From the NCBI RefSeq assembly GCF_020215665.1, contig NZ_CP084061.1:6112501-6176500 (forward strand): a DNA stretch of 64,000 bases, read 5' to 3'. The notes beneath the pieces were generated by a model, which made no database searches, was not told where the DNA came from, and saw only the letters and a program-made list of their open reading frames with translations. The translations under genes were made by a program, and so were the position numbers. The stretch comes from Blautia parvula. Its GTDB lineage: Bacteria; Bacillota; Clostridia; Lachnospirales; Lachnospiraceae. This document shows positions 25,310 through 35,662 of the stretch, piece after piece (positions within the stretch are counted from its first letter, which is position 1; each line of letters begins with the position of its first letter).

Positions 25310-26191
25310 TTGAAAGGAAAATTCAGAAAGCTATGTCTGGCTGTGCTGGTACCGCTTCTGCTTTTGGCAGGATGCGGGCAGGGCAAAGAGCAGGCAAAGG
25401 AGCAGTCCCCGGAAGAACTTCTGAAAGAAGTGATTTCCAATCAGAAACAGTTCAAATCAGGGAAACTTCACATGACCATGAACTTTAAGGCTGCAGTGCC
25501 TCTTGAGGAGGCGCAGGAGCTGCTTGGTGACGTGCAGGAGTCTGCTATTCAGATGGATATGGATGCTGATATGGAGTTCCAGGAAGAGCGTATGCGCATG
25601 GACGGAGAATTGAATATGCAGATCATGTCCATGCAGATTCCGGTCCCCATTGAGAGTTATACGGTGAAGAGTGAAGAAAAATACATCACGTATACAAAAA
25701 ACGGGGAGGAATGGCAGAAGACGGAGATGGATGCTTCCAGCGGTAATATGGGTGCTCTTGTGTTCACCGGCCAGGAACTCTATCAGGGAATCCAGGAGGA
25801 GTCTCTGTCCATGACCGAGGATACGCTGGAGCTGGACACTGAAAATTCCACTGAGTGCTATGTGATCCACGCATCCATAGGCGGTGAGGTGCTGAATAGT
25901 CTGTTTGATATGGCCAGTCAGGTCCCGGGTCAGGAAGATGTGTTGGGAGATTTCCAGGTGAATGATGAAAAAGTAAATCTGGATTTATATGTTGACAAGA
26001 AAGATAAAGAAATCATCCGGACCAGAATTGATATGAAACAGCTTATGGAAAAGATGATGTCAGATCTAACTGCCGAGGCAGGTACAGGCCAGACAATGAA
26101 CATTGATAAATTTGAGCTGGCTGTTACCGTAAAATCACGTGGCGAAGCGGTGGAGGTGGAAATACCTCAGGAAGCGCTGGATGCGGCGTGA
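25310..26191 (+). CDS. Secreted lipoprotein, DUF6612-like
   Basis: 293 aa from a TTG start at 25310, which has AAGGGGG 7 nt upstream. Short basic N-terminus, hydrophobic stretch and lipobox LLAGC (lipidated Cys near residue 23) target it to the outer face of the membrane. The mature part is rich in Met, Glu and beta-type segments (GKLHMTMNFKA, IQMDMDADMEF, GELNMQIMSMQIPVP), resembling LppX/DUF6612-type lipid or ligand-binding lipoproteins. The function is not known. It follows the PRTase-like gene by 12 nt, so they are probably co-transcribed, and a terminator comes after it. Confidence 0.72.
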   Translation: MKGKFRKLCLAVLVPLLLLAGCGQGKEQAKEQSPEELLKEVISNQKQFKSGKLHMTMNFKAAVPLEEAQELLGDVQESAIQMDMDADMEFQEERMRMDGELNMQIMSMQIPVPIESYTVKSEEKYITYTKNGEEWQKTEMDASSGNMGALVFTGQELYQGIQEESLSMTEDTLELDTENSTECYVIHASIGGEVLNSLFDMASQVPGQEDVLGDFQVNDEKVNLDLYVDKKDKEIIRTRIDMKQLMEKMMSDLTAEAGTGQTMNIDKFELAVTVKSRGEAVEVEIPQEALDAA

Positions 26192-26205
26192 CTGGGAATC
26201 AGGAC

Positions 26206-26251
26206 AGAAGCTGTTGTCAGAATGCAGAGGCATTGACAGCAGCTTCTTTTT
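26206..26251 (+). terminator. Terminator after the lipoprotein gene
   Basis: A 14-bp stem with one G-U (26206-26219 with 26234-26247) and TTTTT tail. Confidence 0.9.
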
Positions 26252-26394
26252 GCTGCTTTTATCACACTCAGTTGGAATAGCTGCAATCTTTGTTCTTTTT
26301 CCGTTTTATAATTTCAATAAATGTGGTAATATAAACAATAGAACGTACACTGCCGTAAATAGGCAGTAAATATAACCCATCAAGGAGGTTGACC

Positions 26395-29313
26395 ATGAAA
26401 AAAGAAAATGTGCCGGCATACGAACTGGTTTCCTGCCAGGACATTCCGGATATTCACTCCAAAGGTTCACTATGGAGACATAAAAAAAGCGGTGCCAGAG
26501 TTATGGTGCTGGAAAATGATGATGAAAACAAAGTGTTCAATATAGCTTTCCGCACGCCGCCTGCTGACAGTACCGGTGTGGCCCATATTCTGGAGCACAG
26601 TGTCCTGTGCGGTTCCCAGAAATTCCCCTTAAAAGACCCTTTTGTTGAACTGGTGAAAGGCTCTTTGAACACTTTTTTAAATGCTATGACTTATCCGGAC
26701 AAGACCATGTATCCGGTGGCAAGCTGCAATGATGCGGATTTTAAGAATCTGATGCATGTATATCTGGACGCTGTCTTTTTCCCGAATATCTATGAGAGAG
26801 AAGAAATCTTCCGACAGGAAGGCTGGCATTATGAGCTGGAGGATGTGGACGGACCTCTTAAATTAAACGGCGTTGTTTATAATGAGATGAAGGGGGCATT
26901 CTCCTCACCGGAGGAAGTGCTGGACCGGGAGATTTTCAATTCCCTGTTTCCCGATACACCTTACGGTGTGGAGTCAGGCGGAGACCCGTCTGTGATCCCG
27001 GAACTGAAGTATTCCGAGTTTCTTTCTTTCCACAGCCGCTATTACCATCCGGCCAACAGCTATATTTATCTGTATGGAAATATGGATATGGAGGAGCGGA
27101 TGAACTGGATGGACAGGGAGTATCTGTCTAAATACGATGAGATTCCCGTCAATTCAGCGATCCCGAGACAAAAGCCCTTTGATCAGGCAAAGGAAATCAT
27201 CATGGAGTATCCCATCTCTGAAAATGAGCCTGTGGAGGAAAATTCTTATCTTTCCTACAATGTGGTAGTGGGGGACAGTCTGGATGTGGAACAGTGCACT
27301 GCATTTGAAATCCTGGATTATACCCTGCTCTCAGCACCGGGAGCACCGCTGAAGCAGGCGCTTCTGGATGCAGGTATGGGAAAAGATATCCTTGGCTCTT
27401 ACGATGACGGGATTTACCAGCCGTTTTTCTCCATTGTGGCGAAGAATGCGAAACCGGAAAATAAGGAGGCTTTTGTAAATCTCATTCAGGATACACTCAG
27501 AAAGATCGCAAAAGAAGGAATTGACAAAAAAGCCATTGCCGCGGGAATCAATTTCCTGGAATTTCGTTTCCGTGAGGCGGATTTTTCTTCCTTCCCCAAG
27601 GGGCTTATGTACGGCATTGATGTGTTTGACAGCTGGCTGTATGATGATGATATGCCTTTTGACCATCTGAAGAAACTGGATATCTTTGAGAGTCTGAAGC
27701 AGAAGGCAAAAGAGGGATATTTTGAAACACTGATAGAAGAGTATCTGCTGGACAATCCCCACGCGTCTGTTGTGGTAGTCAACCCGAAACGTGGACTTGC
27801 CGCCCAAAGGGATAAAGAGCTGGAAGAAAAGCTTGCCGCTTATAAGGCATCTCTGCCTGCGGAAGCAGTGGAAAAGATTGCGGCAGACACAAAACATTTG
27901 AAAGAATACCAGGATGAACCGGAGACGGAGGAGGCTCTCAAGAGTATCCCCATGCTGGAGCGCTCAGATATAGGAACCGAGACGGTTAAGATACACAATC
28001 AACCGGGATATGTGGATGACACACTGGTTCTGCACCATGATCTGTACACCAATGGAATCGGTTATCTGACACTGCTCTTTGATGTGAAAAAAGTACCGGA
28101 GGAGCTGATCCCCTATATGGGAATCCTGAAGTCCGTACTGGGATATGTGGACACGGAAAACTACAGCTATGCAGACCTGTTTAATGAGATCAATGCCAAC
28201 AGCGGCGGGATTTTATTTGGCCTGCAGGTATTCGGAGATTCCAAGAATAATCAGAATACCAGACAGATGCTGGGAATCAAGGCAAAAACATTGTACAGCG
28301 GACTGCCCTTTGTCTTCTCCATGATCAAAGAGATTATCTGCACATCGAAAATGGATGACACCAAGCGTCTCTATGAGATCATTGCAAAAATGAAATCCAG
28401 GCTTCAGATGAGCATGACCAGCGCCGGACACAGCACGGCAGTAATGCGCGCTACGTCCTATTTCTCAGGAAACGCGTATTTCCAGGAGAAGATTGCGGGA
28501 ATCGACTTTTACCAGTTCATTGACAAAATTGAAAGCCATTTTGAGGAGGAAAAGGGAAAAGTAATAGAAAACCTGAAGCTTCTTATGAAGATGATCTTCC
28601 GTCCTGAAAATCTGACAGTCAGCTATACGGCGGACCGGGAGGGTTATAAAGGTCTTGAGACAGAGGTACGCGGTCTGAAAGAAATGCTGCACACCGAGAA
28701 GGTGGAACTGGCAGAAGAAAAGCCGGATTATCAGGTGAAGAATGAAGGCTTTAAAACATCAGGCCAGGTGCAGTACGTGGCAGCAGCAGGCAATTTCCGG
28801 GAGGGCGGCTTTGAATACACAGGCTGTCTGCGTATTTTAAAGGTGATTCTCAGTTATGAGTATCTCTGGATGAATGTGCGCGTGAAAGGCGGCGCCTATG
28901 GCTGCATGAGCAATTTCAGAAGGAGCGGTGACAGTTTCCTGGTTTCCTACAGGGACCCGAACTTATCCAAAACACTGGAAGTGTTCCGCAATACCCCGGA
29001 CTTTATCCGCGGTTTTGAAGCAGATGAGAGAGAGATGACAAAATATATCATCGGTACGGTCAGCGAACTGGATACGCCCATGACCCCATCCTCAAAAGGT
29101 GTACTGTCCCTGGAAGCATGGTTCAGCGGCATCACGGAGGAGGATCTAAAAAAAGAGCGGATGCAGATCCTGAACGCCCAGCCGGAGGATATCCGTGCAC
29201 TGGGGGACGTGGTAGCGTGTGTGCTGGATCAGAACCGTATCTGTGTTATCGGAAGTGAAGAGAAAATCGAGCAGGAAAAAGAACTGTTTCTGGAAGTGAA
29301 ACACCTGCTGTAA
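26395..29313 (+). CDS. M16C metalloprotease (presequence-protease/insulinase family)
   Basis: 972 aa from ATG 26395, preceded by AAGGAGG; two in-frame codons upstream (TTG 26389) are less likely. This is the large two-half clamshell zinc peptidase type that degrades free peptides in the cytoplasm. The inverted zinc motif HILEH is at 64-68, with the distal Glu at 164 (VVYNEMKGAF). KDPFVELVKGSLNTFLNAMTYPD is the typical M16C stretch. The second half (about 540-970) is the inactive homologous domain plus the M16C_associated linker. No signal peptide. It sits 13 nt upstream of era and probably begins the era-recO transcript. Confidence 0.9.
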   Translation: MKKENVPAYELVSCQDIPDIHSKGSLWRHKKSGARVMVLENDDENKVFNIAFRTPPADSTGVAHILEHSVLCGSQKFPLKDPFVELVKGSLNTFLNAMTYPDKTMYPVASCNDADFKNLMHVYLDAVFFPNIYEREEIFRQEGWHYELEDVDGPLKLNGVVYNEMKGAFSSPEEVLDREIFNSLFPDTPYGVESGGDPSVIPELKYSEFLSFHSRYYHPANSYIYLYGNMDMEERMNWMDREYLSKYDEIPVNSAIPRQKPFDQAKEIIMEYPISENEPVEENSYLSYNVVVGDSLDVEQCTAFEILDYTLLSAPGAPLKQALLDAGMGKDILGSYDDGIYQPFFSIVAKNAKPENKEAFVNLIQDTLRKIAKEGIDKKAIAAGINFLEFRFREADFSSFPKGLMYGIDVFDSWLYDDDMPFDHLKKLDIFESLKQKAKEGYFETLIEEYLLDNPHASVVVVNPKRGLAAQRDKELEEKLAAYKASLPAEAVEKIAADTKHLKEYQDEPETEEALKSIPMLERSDIGTETVKIHNQPGYVDDTLVLHHDLYTNGIGYLTLLFDVKKVPEELIPYMGILKSVLGYVDTENYSYADLFNEINANSGGILFGLQVFGDSKNNQNTRQMLGIKAKTLYSGLPFVFSMIKEIICTSKMDDTKRLYEIIAKMKSRLQMSMTSAGHSTAVMRATSYFSGNAYFQEKIAGIDFYQFIDKIESHFEEEKGKVIENLKLLMKMIFRPENLTVSYTADREGYKGLETEVRGLKEMLHTEKVELAEEKPDYQVKNEGFKTSGQVQYVAAAGNFREGGFEYTGCLRILKVILSYEYLWMNVRVKGGAYGCMSNFRRSGDSFLVSYRDPNLSKTLEVFRNTPDFIRGFEADEREMTKYIIGTVSELDTPMTPSSKGVLSLEAWFSGITEEDLKKERMQILNAQPEDIRALGDVVACVLDQNRICVIGSEEKIEQEKELFLEVKHLL

Positions 29314-29326
29314 CGAAGGAGAATAT

Positions 29327-30232
29327 ATGAAAACAGACTACAAATCAGGATTTGCGGCGATCATCGGACGGCCAAACGTGGGTAAATCCACACTGATGAA
29401 CCATCTGATCGGACAGAAGATTGCCATCACATCCAGGAAACCTCAGACAACCAGAAATAAGATCCAGACTGTTTACACCTGTGAGGAGGGCCAGATCGTC
29501 TTTTTGGATACACCAGGAATCCACAAGGCAAAAAACAAGCTGGGTGAATATATGGTAAATGTGGCGGAGCGCACCTTCAAGGACGCGGATGTGATTCTCT
29601 GGCTGGTAGAGCCCACCACTTTTATCGGAGCCGGGGAGCGCCACATTGCAGAGCAGCTGAAAAACTGTAAACTGCCGGTGATCCTGGTTATCAACAAGGT
29701 GGACACCGTAAAGAAAGAGGAAGTGCTGAGTTTTATCGACGCATACCGGAAGATCATGGATTTTGCGGAGATCATACCCGCTTCTGCACTGAGAGGGCAG
29801 AACCTGGAAACCGTGATCCAGAGTATTTTTAAATATCTGCCTTACGGGCCGCAGTTCTATGATGAAGACACTGTTACAGACCAGCCTCAGCGGCAGATCG
29901 TGGCTGAGATGATCCGGGAGAAAGCGCTGCGGACGCTGGAGGAGGAGATTCCTCACGGGATCGCTGTTACCATTGATACTATGAAGGAACGTCCGGGCGG
30001 GAATCTGGTGGATATAGAAGCAACCATCATCTGTGAGCGGGAATCCCACAAGGGAATCATCATTGGCAAGCAGGGTGTTATGCTGAAGAAGATCGGCAGT
30101 GCGGCACGCTTTGAGATTGAACGGATGCTGGAGCAGAAGGTGAACCTGAAGCTCTGGGTAAAAGTGAAAAAAGACTGGAGAGACAGTGACTATCTGATCA
30201 AGAATTTCGGATACGATAAAAAAGAGATATGA
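29327..30232 (+). CDS. era: GTPase Era
   Basis: Ribosome-assembly GTPase binding the 3' end of 16S rRNA. 301 aa. G1 GRPNVGKST, switch region [12 protein letters not shown]3 DTPGIH, G4 NKVD and G5 SALRGQN are all intact. The C-terminal KH domain shows [17 protein letters not shown]. The stop codon overlaps the recO start (ATGA). Confidence 0.96.
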   Translation: MKTDYKSGFAAIIGRPNVGKSTLMNHLIGQKIAITSRKPQTTRNKIQTVYTCEEGQIVFLDTPGIHKAKNKLGEYMVNVAERTFKDADVILWLVEPTTFIGAGERHIAEQLKNCKLPVILVINKVDTVKKEEVLSFIDAYRKIMDFAEIIPASALRGQNLETVIQSIFKYLPYGPQFYDEDTVTDQPQRQIVAEMIREKALRTLEEEIPHGIAVTIDTMKERPGGNLVDIEATIICERESHKGIIIGKQGVMLKKIGSAARFEIERMLEQKVNLKLWVKVKKDWRDSDYLIKNFGYDKKEI

Positions 30233-30984
30233 CAGATACAGTGCAGGTGACCGGCATGGTGTTATCCTCCATGCCGGTGGGGGATTTTGATAAAAGGCTG
30301 GTGCTTCTCACAAGAGAACGCGGAAAAATAACGGTATTTGCAAAGGGAGCGAGGCGGCAGAACAGCTCCCTTCTTGCCGTGGCAAATCCCTTTGTATTCG
30401 GCACCTTCTCTGTCTATGAGGGGAGGACCAGTTATCAGATGAAATCAGCCTCTGTGCTGCATTACTTCACGGAGCTGGCTTCCAGGCAGCCGGGGGTCTA
30501 TTATGGATTTTACTTTCTGGAATTTGCGGATTACTATGCCAGAGAATATACCGATGAGAAGGAAATGCTGAATCTGCTCTATGTTACGTTAAAGGCTCTG
30601 GTCAGCGGGAAGATTGACAATAAACTCATACGCTGCATTTTTGAACTGAAGGCAATGGTGATCAACGGAGAATATCCCAACCTGTTTGAGTGCATGAAAT
30701 GCGGAAAGAAAGAGGAGATTTACTGGTTTTCGACAGAAAGATCAGGTGTCTTCTGCGATAACTGCATAGACCAGAAGGACAGATATAAGAGTATCCGCCT
30801 GGATGCATCCTCTCTGTATGCCCTGCAGTTTATTGCGGCATCTGAGATTTCCAGACTCTATACCTTCACGGTGAGGCCGGAGGTACTGAAAACCATGCAG
30901 AAGGTCATGCGGGAATACACAGGAAAATACATAGACAAAAAGATGAAAAGCCTGCAGGTACTGGAAGTGATGGAGGGAATATAG
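30229..30984 (+). CDS. recO: DNA repair protein RecO
   Basis: RecF-pathway mediator that loads RecA onto SSB-coated DNA and anneals strands. 251 aa. N-terminal OB fold ([37 protein letters not shown]), helical C-terminal domain and a zinc finger with CMKCGK...CDNC (four Cys). It is translationally coupled to era by a 4-base overlap, a conserved pairing. Confidence 0.95.
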   Translation: MTDTVQVTGMVLSSMPVGDFDKRLVLLTRERGKITVFAKGARRQNSSLLAVANPFVFGTFSVYEGRTSYQMKSASVLHYFTELASRQPGVYYGFYFLEFADYYAREYTDEKEMLNLLYVTLKALVSGKIDNKLIRCIFELKAMVINGEYPNLFECMKCGKKEEIYWFSTERSGVFCDNCIDQKDRYKSIRLDASSLYALQFIAASEISRLYTFTVRPEVLKTMQKVMREYTGKYIDKKMKSLQVLEVMEGI

Positions 30985-31025
30985 CAAGAAATCCCTATTT
31001 TAACACATTTTCAGGCAGATAGAGG

Positions 31026-31054
31026 TTGAAAAGAAGGAATATTACGGTTATAAT
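31026..31054 (+). promoter_or_regulatory. Promoter of glyQS
   Basis: -35 TTGAAA (31026-31031), 17 nt, -10 TATAAT (31049-31054). The leader is about 130 nt. I looked for a glycine T-box and did not see the TGGNACCGCG core. Confidence 0.75.
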
Positions 31055-31193
31055 GTTACTATTCGCAGCGCCATAATACAGTTTATAAGACTATGGCAGG
31101 CGGACAGCCTTGAATCGAAAAGAAATAGGTAACTGCTGACCATGCCTGAGAGCAGAGGCAGCAGAAATAGATGAAAGTCGAGGAGATAACACG

Positions 31194-32588
31194 ATGGAAA
31201 AGACCATGGAAAAAATCGTAGCACTTGCCAAATCCAGAGGATTCGTATATCCGGGTTCTGAAATTTACGGCGGACTTGCCAACACCTGGGATTACGGCAA
31301 CCTTGGCGTGGAGCTGAAGAATAATGTGAAAAAGGCCTGGTGGAAAAAGTTTATTATGGAAAGCCCCTACAATGTAGGTGTGGACTGCGCGATCTTGATG
31401 AACCCGCAGACATGGGTGGCCTCCGGTCATCTGGGCGGTTTTTCCGATCCGCTGATGGACTGTAAAGAGTGTCATGAGCGTTTCCGCGCGGATAAGATCA
31501 TTGAGGATTTCTGTGCCGAAAAAGGGATCGCCATTGAGGGCAGCGTGGATGCCTGGAGCCAGGAGAAGATGATGGAGTTCATTGAGGAACACCAGATTCC
31601 ATGTCCTACCTGCGGCAAGCACAATTTTACAGATATCCGTCAGTTCAACCTGATGTTTAAGACCTTCCAGGGCGTTACAGAGGACGCAAAGAATACAGTA
31701 TATTTAAGACCTGAGACTGCACAGGGTATTTTCGTAAACTTTAAGAATGTACAGAGAACCTCCAGAAAGAAACTGCCGTTTGGTATCGGTCAGGTGGGAA
31801 AATCCTTCCGTAACGAGATCACACCGGGAAACTTTACCTTCCGTACCCGTGAATTTGAGCAGATGGAGCTGGAATTTTTCTGTAAGCCTGATACAGACCT
31901 GGAGTGGTTTGCTTACTGGAAACAGTTCTGCCTTGACTGGCTGCACAGCCTGGGCCTGAAGGATGAGGAAGTGCGCTACCGCGACCATGACAAGGAGGAA
32001 CTGAGCTTCTACAGCAAGGCTACCACAGACTTGGAATTCCTGTTCCCCTTCGGATGGGGCGAGCTGTGGGGTATTGCGGACAGAACAGACTATGACCTGA
32101 CACAGCATCAGAATGTATCCGGCCAGGATATGACATATTTTGATGATGAGACAAATGAAAAATATATTCCTTATGTGATTGAGCCGTCATTGGGAGCGGA
32201 CCGTATGGTTCTGGCATTCTTGTGCAGTGCATACGATGAGGAAGTTCTGGATGCAGAGAGAAATGATGTGCGTACCGTGCTGCACTTCCATCCGGCCCTG
32301 GCACCTGTGAAGATCGGTGTTCTGCCTCTGTCCAAAAAGCTGAACGAGGGCGCAACCAAAATCTATCAGGAGCTGTCCAAACTGTATAACTGTGAATACG
32401 ATGACAGGGGTAATATCGGCAAACGTTACCGCCGTCAGGATGAGATCGGTACACCGTTCTGCGTGACATATGACTTTGAATCTGAGACAGACGGAGCGGT
32501 TACTGTGCGTGACCGTGACACCATGGAGCAGGAGAGAGTAAAGATCGAAGACCTGAAAGCTTATTTTGAGGAAAAAATGGCCTTTTAA
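31194..32588 (+). CDS. glyQS: Glycyl-tRNA synthetase (dimeric type)
   Basis: Charges tRNA-Gly. 464 aa, the single-chain alpha2 class II form of Firmicutes, archaea and eukaryotes, not the alpha2beta2 form. Start of domain: [29 protein letters not shown] (motif 1 region). Motif 2 is seen as [25 protein letters not shown] and motif 3 as [12 protein letters not shown]. The C-terminal anticodon-binding domain starts near [14 protein letters not shown] at 31194 has GAGGAG upstream. The era-recO-glyQS order is a common Lachnospiraceae arrangement. Confidence 0.96.
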   Translation: MEKTMEKIVALAKSRGFVYPGSEIYGGLANTWDYGNLGVELKNNVKKAWWKKFIMESPYNVGVDCAILMNPQTWVASGHLGGFSDPLMDCKECHERFRADKIIEDFCAEKGIAIEGSVDAWSQEKMMEFIEEHQIPCPTCGKHNFTDIRQFNLMFKTFQGVTEDAKNTVYLRPETAQGIFVNFKNVQRTSRKKLPFGIGQVGKSFRNEITPGNFTFRTREFEQMELEFFCKPDTDLEWFAYWKQFCLDWLHSLGLKDEEVRYRDHDKEELSFYSKATTDLEFLFPFGWGELWGIADRTDYDLTQHQNVSGQDMTYFDDETNEKYIPYVIEPSLGADRMVLAFLCSAYDEEVLDAERNDVRTVLHFHPALAPVKIGVLPLSKKLNEGATKIYQELSKLYNCEYDDRGNIGKRYRRQDEIGTPFCVTYDFESETDGAVTVRDRDTMEQERVKIEDLKAYFEEKMAF

Positions 32589-32610
32589 CGATTGCTGAAA
32601 GAATAGATAT

Positions 32611-32653
32611 GCTGCTGTATCCGGCCGGTGACGGGCGGTACAGCAGCTTCTGT
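32611..32653 (+). terminator. Probable glyQS terminator
   Basis: A 9-bp stem GCTGCTGTA/TACAGCAGC (32611-32619 with 32639-32647) is followed by TTCTGTT, a weak T-tract. Confidence 0.5.
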
Positions 32654-32681
32654 TATATACGGGGAAAGAGGTGCAGAAAAA

Positions 32682-33659
32682 ATGGCCAGTATCAGAGACG
32701 TGGCAAAACAGGCCGGTGTGGGCGTGGGAACTGTTTCCCGAGCCTTGAATGGAACCGGTTACGTATCGCCGGATACGAAAAAGAAAATTGAAAAGGCAGC
32801 CGAGAAGCTGGGATATACGCCCAATGAGCTTGCGAGAAATCTGTACAGGAACCGGACCGGCATTGTAGGAGTCATGGTCCCTGACCTGGACCATCCTTTT
32901 TTCTCCTGCCTGGCAAAACATATAGAGATGGAGCTTTACCGCCAGGGGTATAAGACCATGATCTGCAATACTATAGGCATCAGCGACAGAGAGAAGGATT
33001 ACCTGGATATGCTGGACAGGAATATTGTGGACGGCATCATCACAGCAGCCCATTCCCTGGACGAGGAGGAATACCTGAAGCGGAAGAAACCCATTGTCTC
33101 CGTAGACCGGGAATTTGGCCCCGGTATCCCTCTTATCGGCAGTGATCATGCCATGGGAGGGCGCATGGCGGCAGAACTGCTTTTAAAGAACGGATGCAGG
33201 AAAGTGCTGCAGATATCCGGTGTTGCCCCGGGCGTTGCCGCCCAGGAGCGCCACAGTGTCTTTAAAGAAGTCATGCAGAAACAGGGCGTGGAGATACTTA
33301 ACATGGTTATGGACTGGAATGTGTTTGACTGGAACGCCCATTATACGGGAATGGAAAAGTTTCTGGAGGAACACCCTGACATTGACGGTGTGTTCGGCGG
33401 GGATATGGCTGCCATTGCCTGTATGAACGCAGTGCTGCAGAAGGGGATCCGGGTGCCGGAGGATATAAAAATCATAGGATTTGACGGCATGGATGTGACA
33501 CGCATGGTATATCCAAGACTGACAGCTGTTCGGCAGAATGTACAATTATTAGCGGAGCTCTGTGTGAATACCCTTCTCGATCTGGTGGAGGAGAGGAAAG
33601 GCGTGCCTCACAGACAGGTTTTGGATGTGGAAATGCAGTTCGGCGGGACGACACTGTGA
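32682..33659 (+). CDS. LacI family regulator of the fructan/sucrose locus
   Basis: Start chosen at ATG 32682 (325 aa), which begins the standard LacI helix-turn-helix MASIRDVAKQAGVGVGTVSRALNG and hinge (LGYTPNELARNLYRNRTG). A periplasmic-binding-like effector domain follows. It is directly upstream of the GH32/ABC transporter genes, and two palindromes of LacI type lie across their promoter, so it very likely represses them, with a sugar as inducer. It may be the sucrose or fructooligosaccharide regulator; the effector itself is not visible in sequence. Confidence 0.9.
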   Translation: MASIRDVAKQAGVGVGTVSRALNGTGYVSPDTKKKIEKAAEKLGYTPNELARNLYRNRTGIVGVMVPDLDHPFFSCLAKHIEMELYRQGYKTMICNTIGISDREKDYLDMLDRNIVDGIITAAHSLDEEEYLKRKKPIVSVDREFGPGIPLIGSDHAMGGRMAAELLLKNGCRKVLQISGVAPGVAAQERHSVFKEVMQKQGVEILNMVMDWNVFDWNAHYTGMEKFLEEHPDIDGVFGGDMAAIACMNAVLQKGIRVPEDIKIIGFDGMDVTRMVYPRLTAVRQNVQLLAELCVNTLLDLVEERKGVPHRQVLDVEMQFGGTTL

Positions 33660-33743
33660 CAAAGTTCTGAATTGGTGTTGCGGATAACTCATAAAAACGA
33701 CTTTTGGGTTTTGGATAAATTTCATATAAAAAATGGGAAGAGA

Positions 33744-33788
33744 CCTTCGTTTGTGCATGTTGCACAATAAAAACGGGGGCCTTTTTTT
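33744..33788 (+). terminator. Terminator after the LacI gene
   Basis: A 9-bp stem (33744-33752 with 33771-33779, two T-G pairs) is topped by a second hairpin GTGCA/TGCAC (33753-33765) and followed by CCTTTTTTTG. It separates the regulator from the catabolic operon. Confidence 0.75.
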
Positions 33789-33817
33789 GTGTCTTATGGA
33801 TTCGTACAGAAAAGCAC

Positions 33818-33846
33818 TTGACAAAACCGTCAAACCGTCCTATACT
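33818..33846 (+). promoter_or_regulatory. Promoter of the GH32/ABC operon
   Basis: -35 TTGACA (33818-33823), 17 nt, -10 TATACT (33841-33846), near-consensus. Confidence 0.85.
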
Positions 33847-33853
33847 CATATAC

Positions 33854-33869
33854 ATGGAACGGGTTCCAT
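33854..33869. promoter_or_regulatory. LacI-type operator O1
   Basis: ATGGAAC-GG-GTTCCAT, a perfect 16-bp palindrome beginning 8 nt after the -10 box, so it covers the transcription start. Confidence 0.75.
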
Positions 33870-33930
33870 AAAATGTTCCAATAATACCTATATAAATAGG
33901 AGAAAAATGCTATACATTAAGGGAAAGAAT

Positions 33931-33948
33931 TATAGAACCGGTTTTATA
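33931..33948. promoter_or_regulatory. LacI-type operator O2
   Basis: TATAGAACCGGTTTTATA, palindromic except for one base pair, with the AACCGGTT core typical of LacI-family sites. It lies 77 bp (centre to centre about 7 helical turns) downstream of O1, allowing looping between bound repressors. Confidence 0.7.
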
Positions 33949-33972
33949 AAGTGCCATACAGGAGGCGAAAAT

Positions 33973-35637
33973 ATGATACAAACAGGTGAGTATACATGTC
34001 TGGAGATCATGACCAGAACAGTGGAAGGAAAAAAAGGATATGTGGTTCTGAGAGACAAAGAGGGCAGAGAGAACAGATATGAGGCAGGGAAGAAGTATTA
34101 TCAGTGGCTGAAAATCCCCGTGGAAAGACAGAGCAGTTACGAACTGACAAGCCGGGATGCGGAAATATCACTGGCGTATTTAAGCGGCTGTGAAAATATC
34201 CTGGAAAAGGGGATCTGCTTCATAGAACCTGCAGACGGGGGAATTAGTCTGAGCAGCCGGGAAGCGGCAGCCTATTATGACACACCCTATCGGGAACAAT
34301 ATCACTTTGCGCCGTGGAAGAACTGGATGAATGACCCCAATGGCCTTTGCTGGTATCAGGGATATTATCATATGTATTATCAGTACAACCCCCATGGTCA
34401 GGAATGGTCCAACATGTACTGGGGGCACGCAGCCAGCCCGGACCTGGTCCACTGGACACATCTTCCCGTTGTTCTGGAGCCACAGAAGGAGGTGTTGGAA
34501 CAGGCAGATATACGAAAAGGGGGAGCATTTTCCGGAAGTGCGGTGGTGCTGGACGATGAAACGGTTTTCTATCTGACCAGACATCTGGGACCCATGGAGG
34601 ACGGAGAGGAGACCGTGCAGCAGCAGTGGATGACCAGAAGCCGGGATATGCTGGAATTTGAACCGGAGAAGCTGGTGATCGGGGAGCATCCCGTGGGAGC
34701 ATCCTTTGATTTCAGGGACCCTAAGGTATTAAAAGTCGGTGATGTGTGGTACATGGTCCTGGCAAGTGCTGTGGATGGGCAGGCAGCCATACTGCTGTAC
34801 CGGTCTGAAGATATGGAGCACTGGGATTACGTGAAACCCCTGGTTACGGAGCCGGAAGAAGGTGTGCGCTGCTTTGAATGCCCTGACTTTTTCCCTCTGG
34901 ATGGAAGTTTTACTGCGTGGGGAGCACTTATGTGCCACAGGGATGTGTACGGCAGATATCAGATGTCCCGTTATTACATAGGAGAATTCAGGGATGAGAA
35001 TTTTACCGTGAAGAGCACAGGATGGTTTGATTTCGGGAGCAACTGCTATGCCATGCAGAGCTTTGAGCACGAGGGAAGAAGAATCGCCATTGGTTGGATC
35101 TCAGATTTTTACGGCGAACATGTGGAAGTGGAGAACGGCGCCTATGGGAGCATGACCATTCCAAGAGTGCTGCATGTAAAGAATGACAGGCTTTATATGA
35201 CTCCGGCGGAGGAGATCTATACGCTGAAGAGTGAGCGGCTCTATACGGGAGAAAAGGAAAATATCCATCTGGAACACATAGCGGGAAACAGTTTTTATGC
35301 GGAGATCACCTTTTCGGAGAATACGGATTTTAACCTGCTGCTGGGCAGGGATGGGAAGAAAGAGATACGTTTTATAAAAGAAAAAGACTTTGCGGGAATC
35401 CGCACATCCGGTGTGAAAAGTGAGGGAATTTCGTTTCCCGCAGACGTGGATATGGTAAGGGATATGGAGATATTTGTGGACAGAAGAGCAGTGGAAATCT
35501 TTATAAACGGCGGGGAGGCAGCAGGCATCAAGCTGTTTTACAACTCCGGCACAGAAGGGTGTTTTGTACTGGAAGCGGAGAGACCTGAGGCAGTAACACG
35601 GGCAGAAGTTACAAAGATGCAGTCAGTCTGGCAGTAA
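33973..35637 (+). CDS. GH32 beta-fructofuranosidase (sucrose/fructooligosaccharide hydrolase)
   Basis: Releases terminal fructose from sucrose or fructans. Start chosen at ATG 33973 (554 aa) with GGAGG upstream; the frame extends 80 codons over the promoter and is not coding there. The five-bladed catalytic domain starts near residue 104 with WMNDPNG (nucleophile Asp). It has FRDPK (transition-state Asp) and FECPD (acid/base Glu), followed by a C-terminal beta-sandwich. The first 100 residues are a family-atypical N-terminal extension. There is no signal peptide, so it acts on sugars imported by the ABC transporter next to it. Sucrose 6-phosphate is less likely because no PTS gene is present. 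Confidence 0.9.
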   Translation: MIQTGEYTCLEIMTRTVEGKKGYVVLRDKEGRENRYEAGKKYYQWLKIPVERQSSYELTSRDAEISLAYLSGCENILEKGICFIEPADGGISLSSREAAAYYDTPYREQYHFAPWKNWMNDPNGLCWYQGYYHMYYQYNPHGQEWSNMYWGHAASPDLVHWTHLPVVLEPQKEVLEQADIRKGGAFSGSAVVLDDETVFYLTRHLGPMEDGEETVQQQWMTRSRDMLEFEPEKLVIGEHPVGASFDFRDPKVLKVGDVWYMVLASAVDGQAAILLYRSEDMEHWDYVKPLVTEPEEGVRCFECPDFFPLDGSFTAWGALMCHRDVYGRYQMSRYYIGEFRDENFTVKSTGWFDFGSNCYAMQSFEHEGRRIAIGWISDFYGEHVEVENGAYGSMTIPRVLHVKNDRLYMTPAEEIYTLKSERLYTGEKENIHLEHIAGNSFYAEITFSENTDFNLLLGRDGKKEIRFIKEKDFAGIRTSGVKSEGISFPADVDMVRDMEIFVDRRAVEIFINGGEAAGIKLFYNSGTEGCFVLEAERPEAVTRAEVTKMQSVWQ

Positions 35638-35662
35638 CAGCAGTGAGAAGGGAGAGAGGGAA

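Noticed and set aside
31055-31193. Possible glycine T-box riboswitch before glyQS
   Set aside because: The leader is long enough, but I found no TGGNACCGCG antiterminator core, no clear specifier GGC loop and no T-run terminator.
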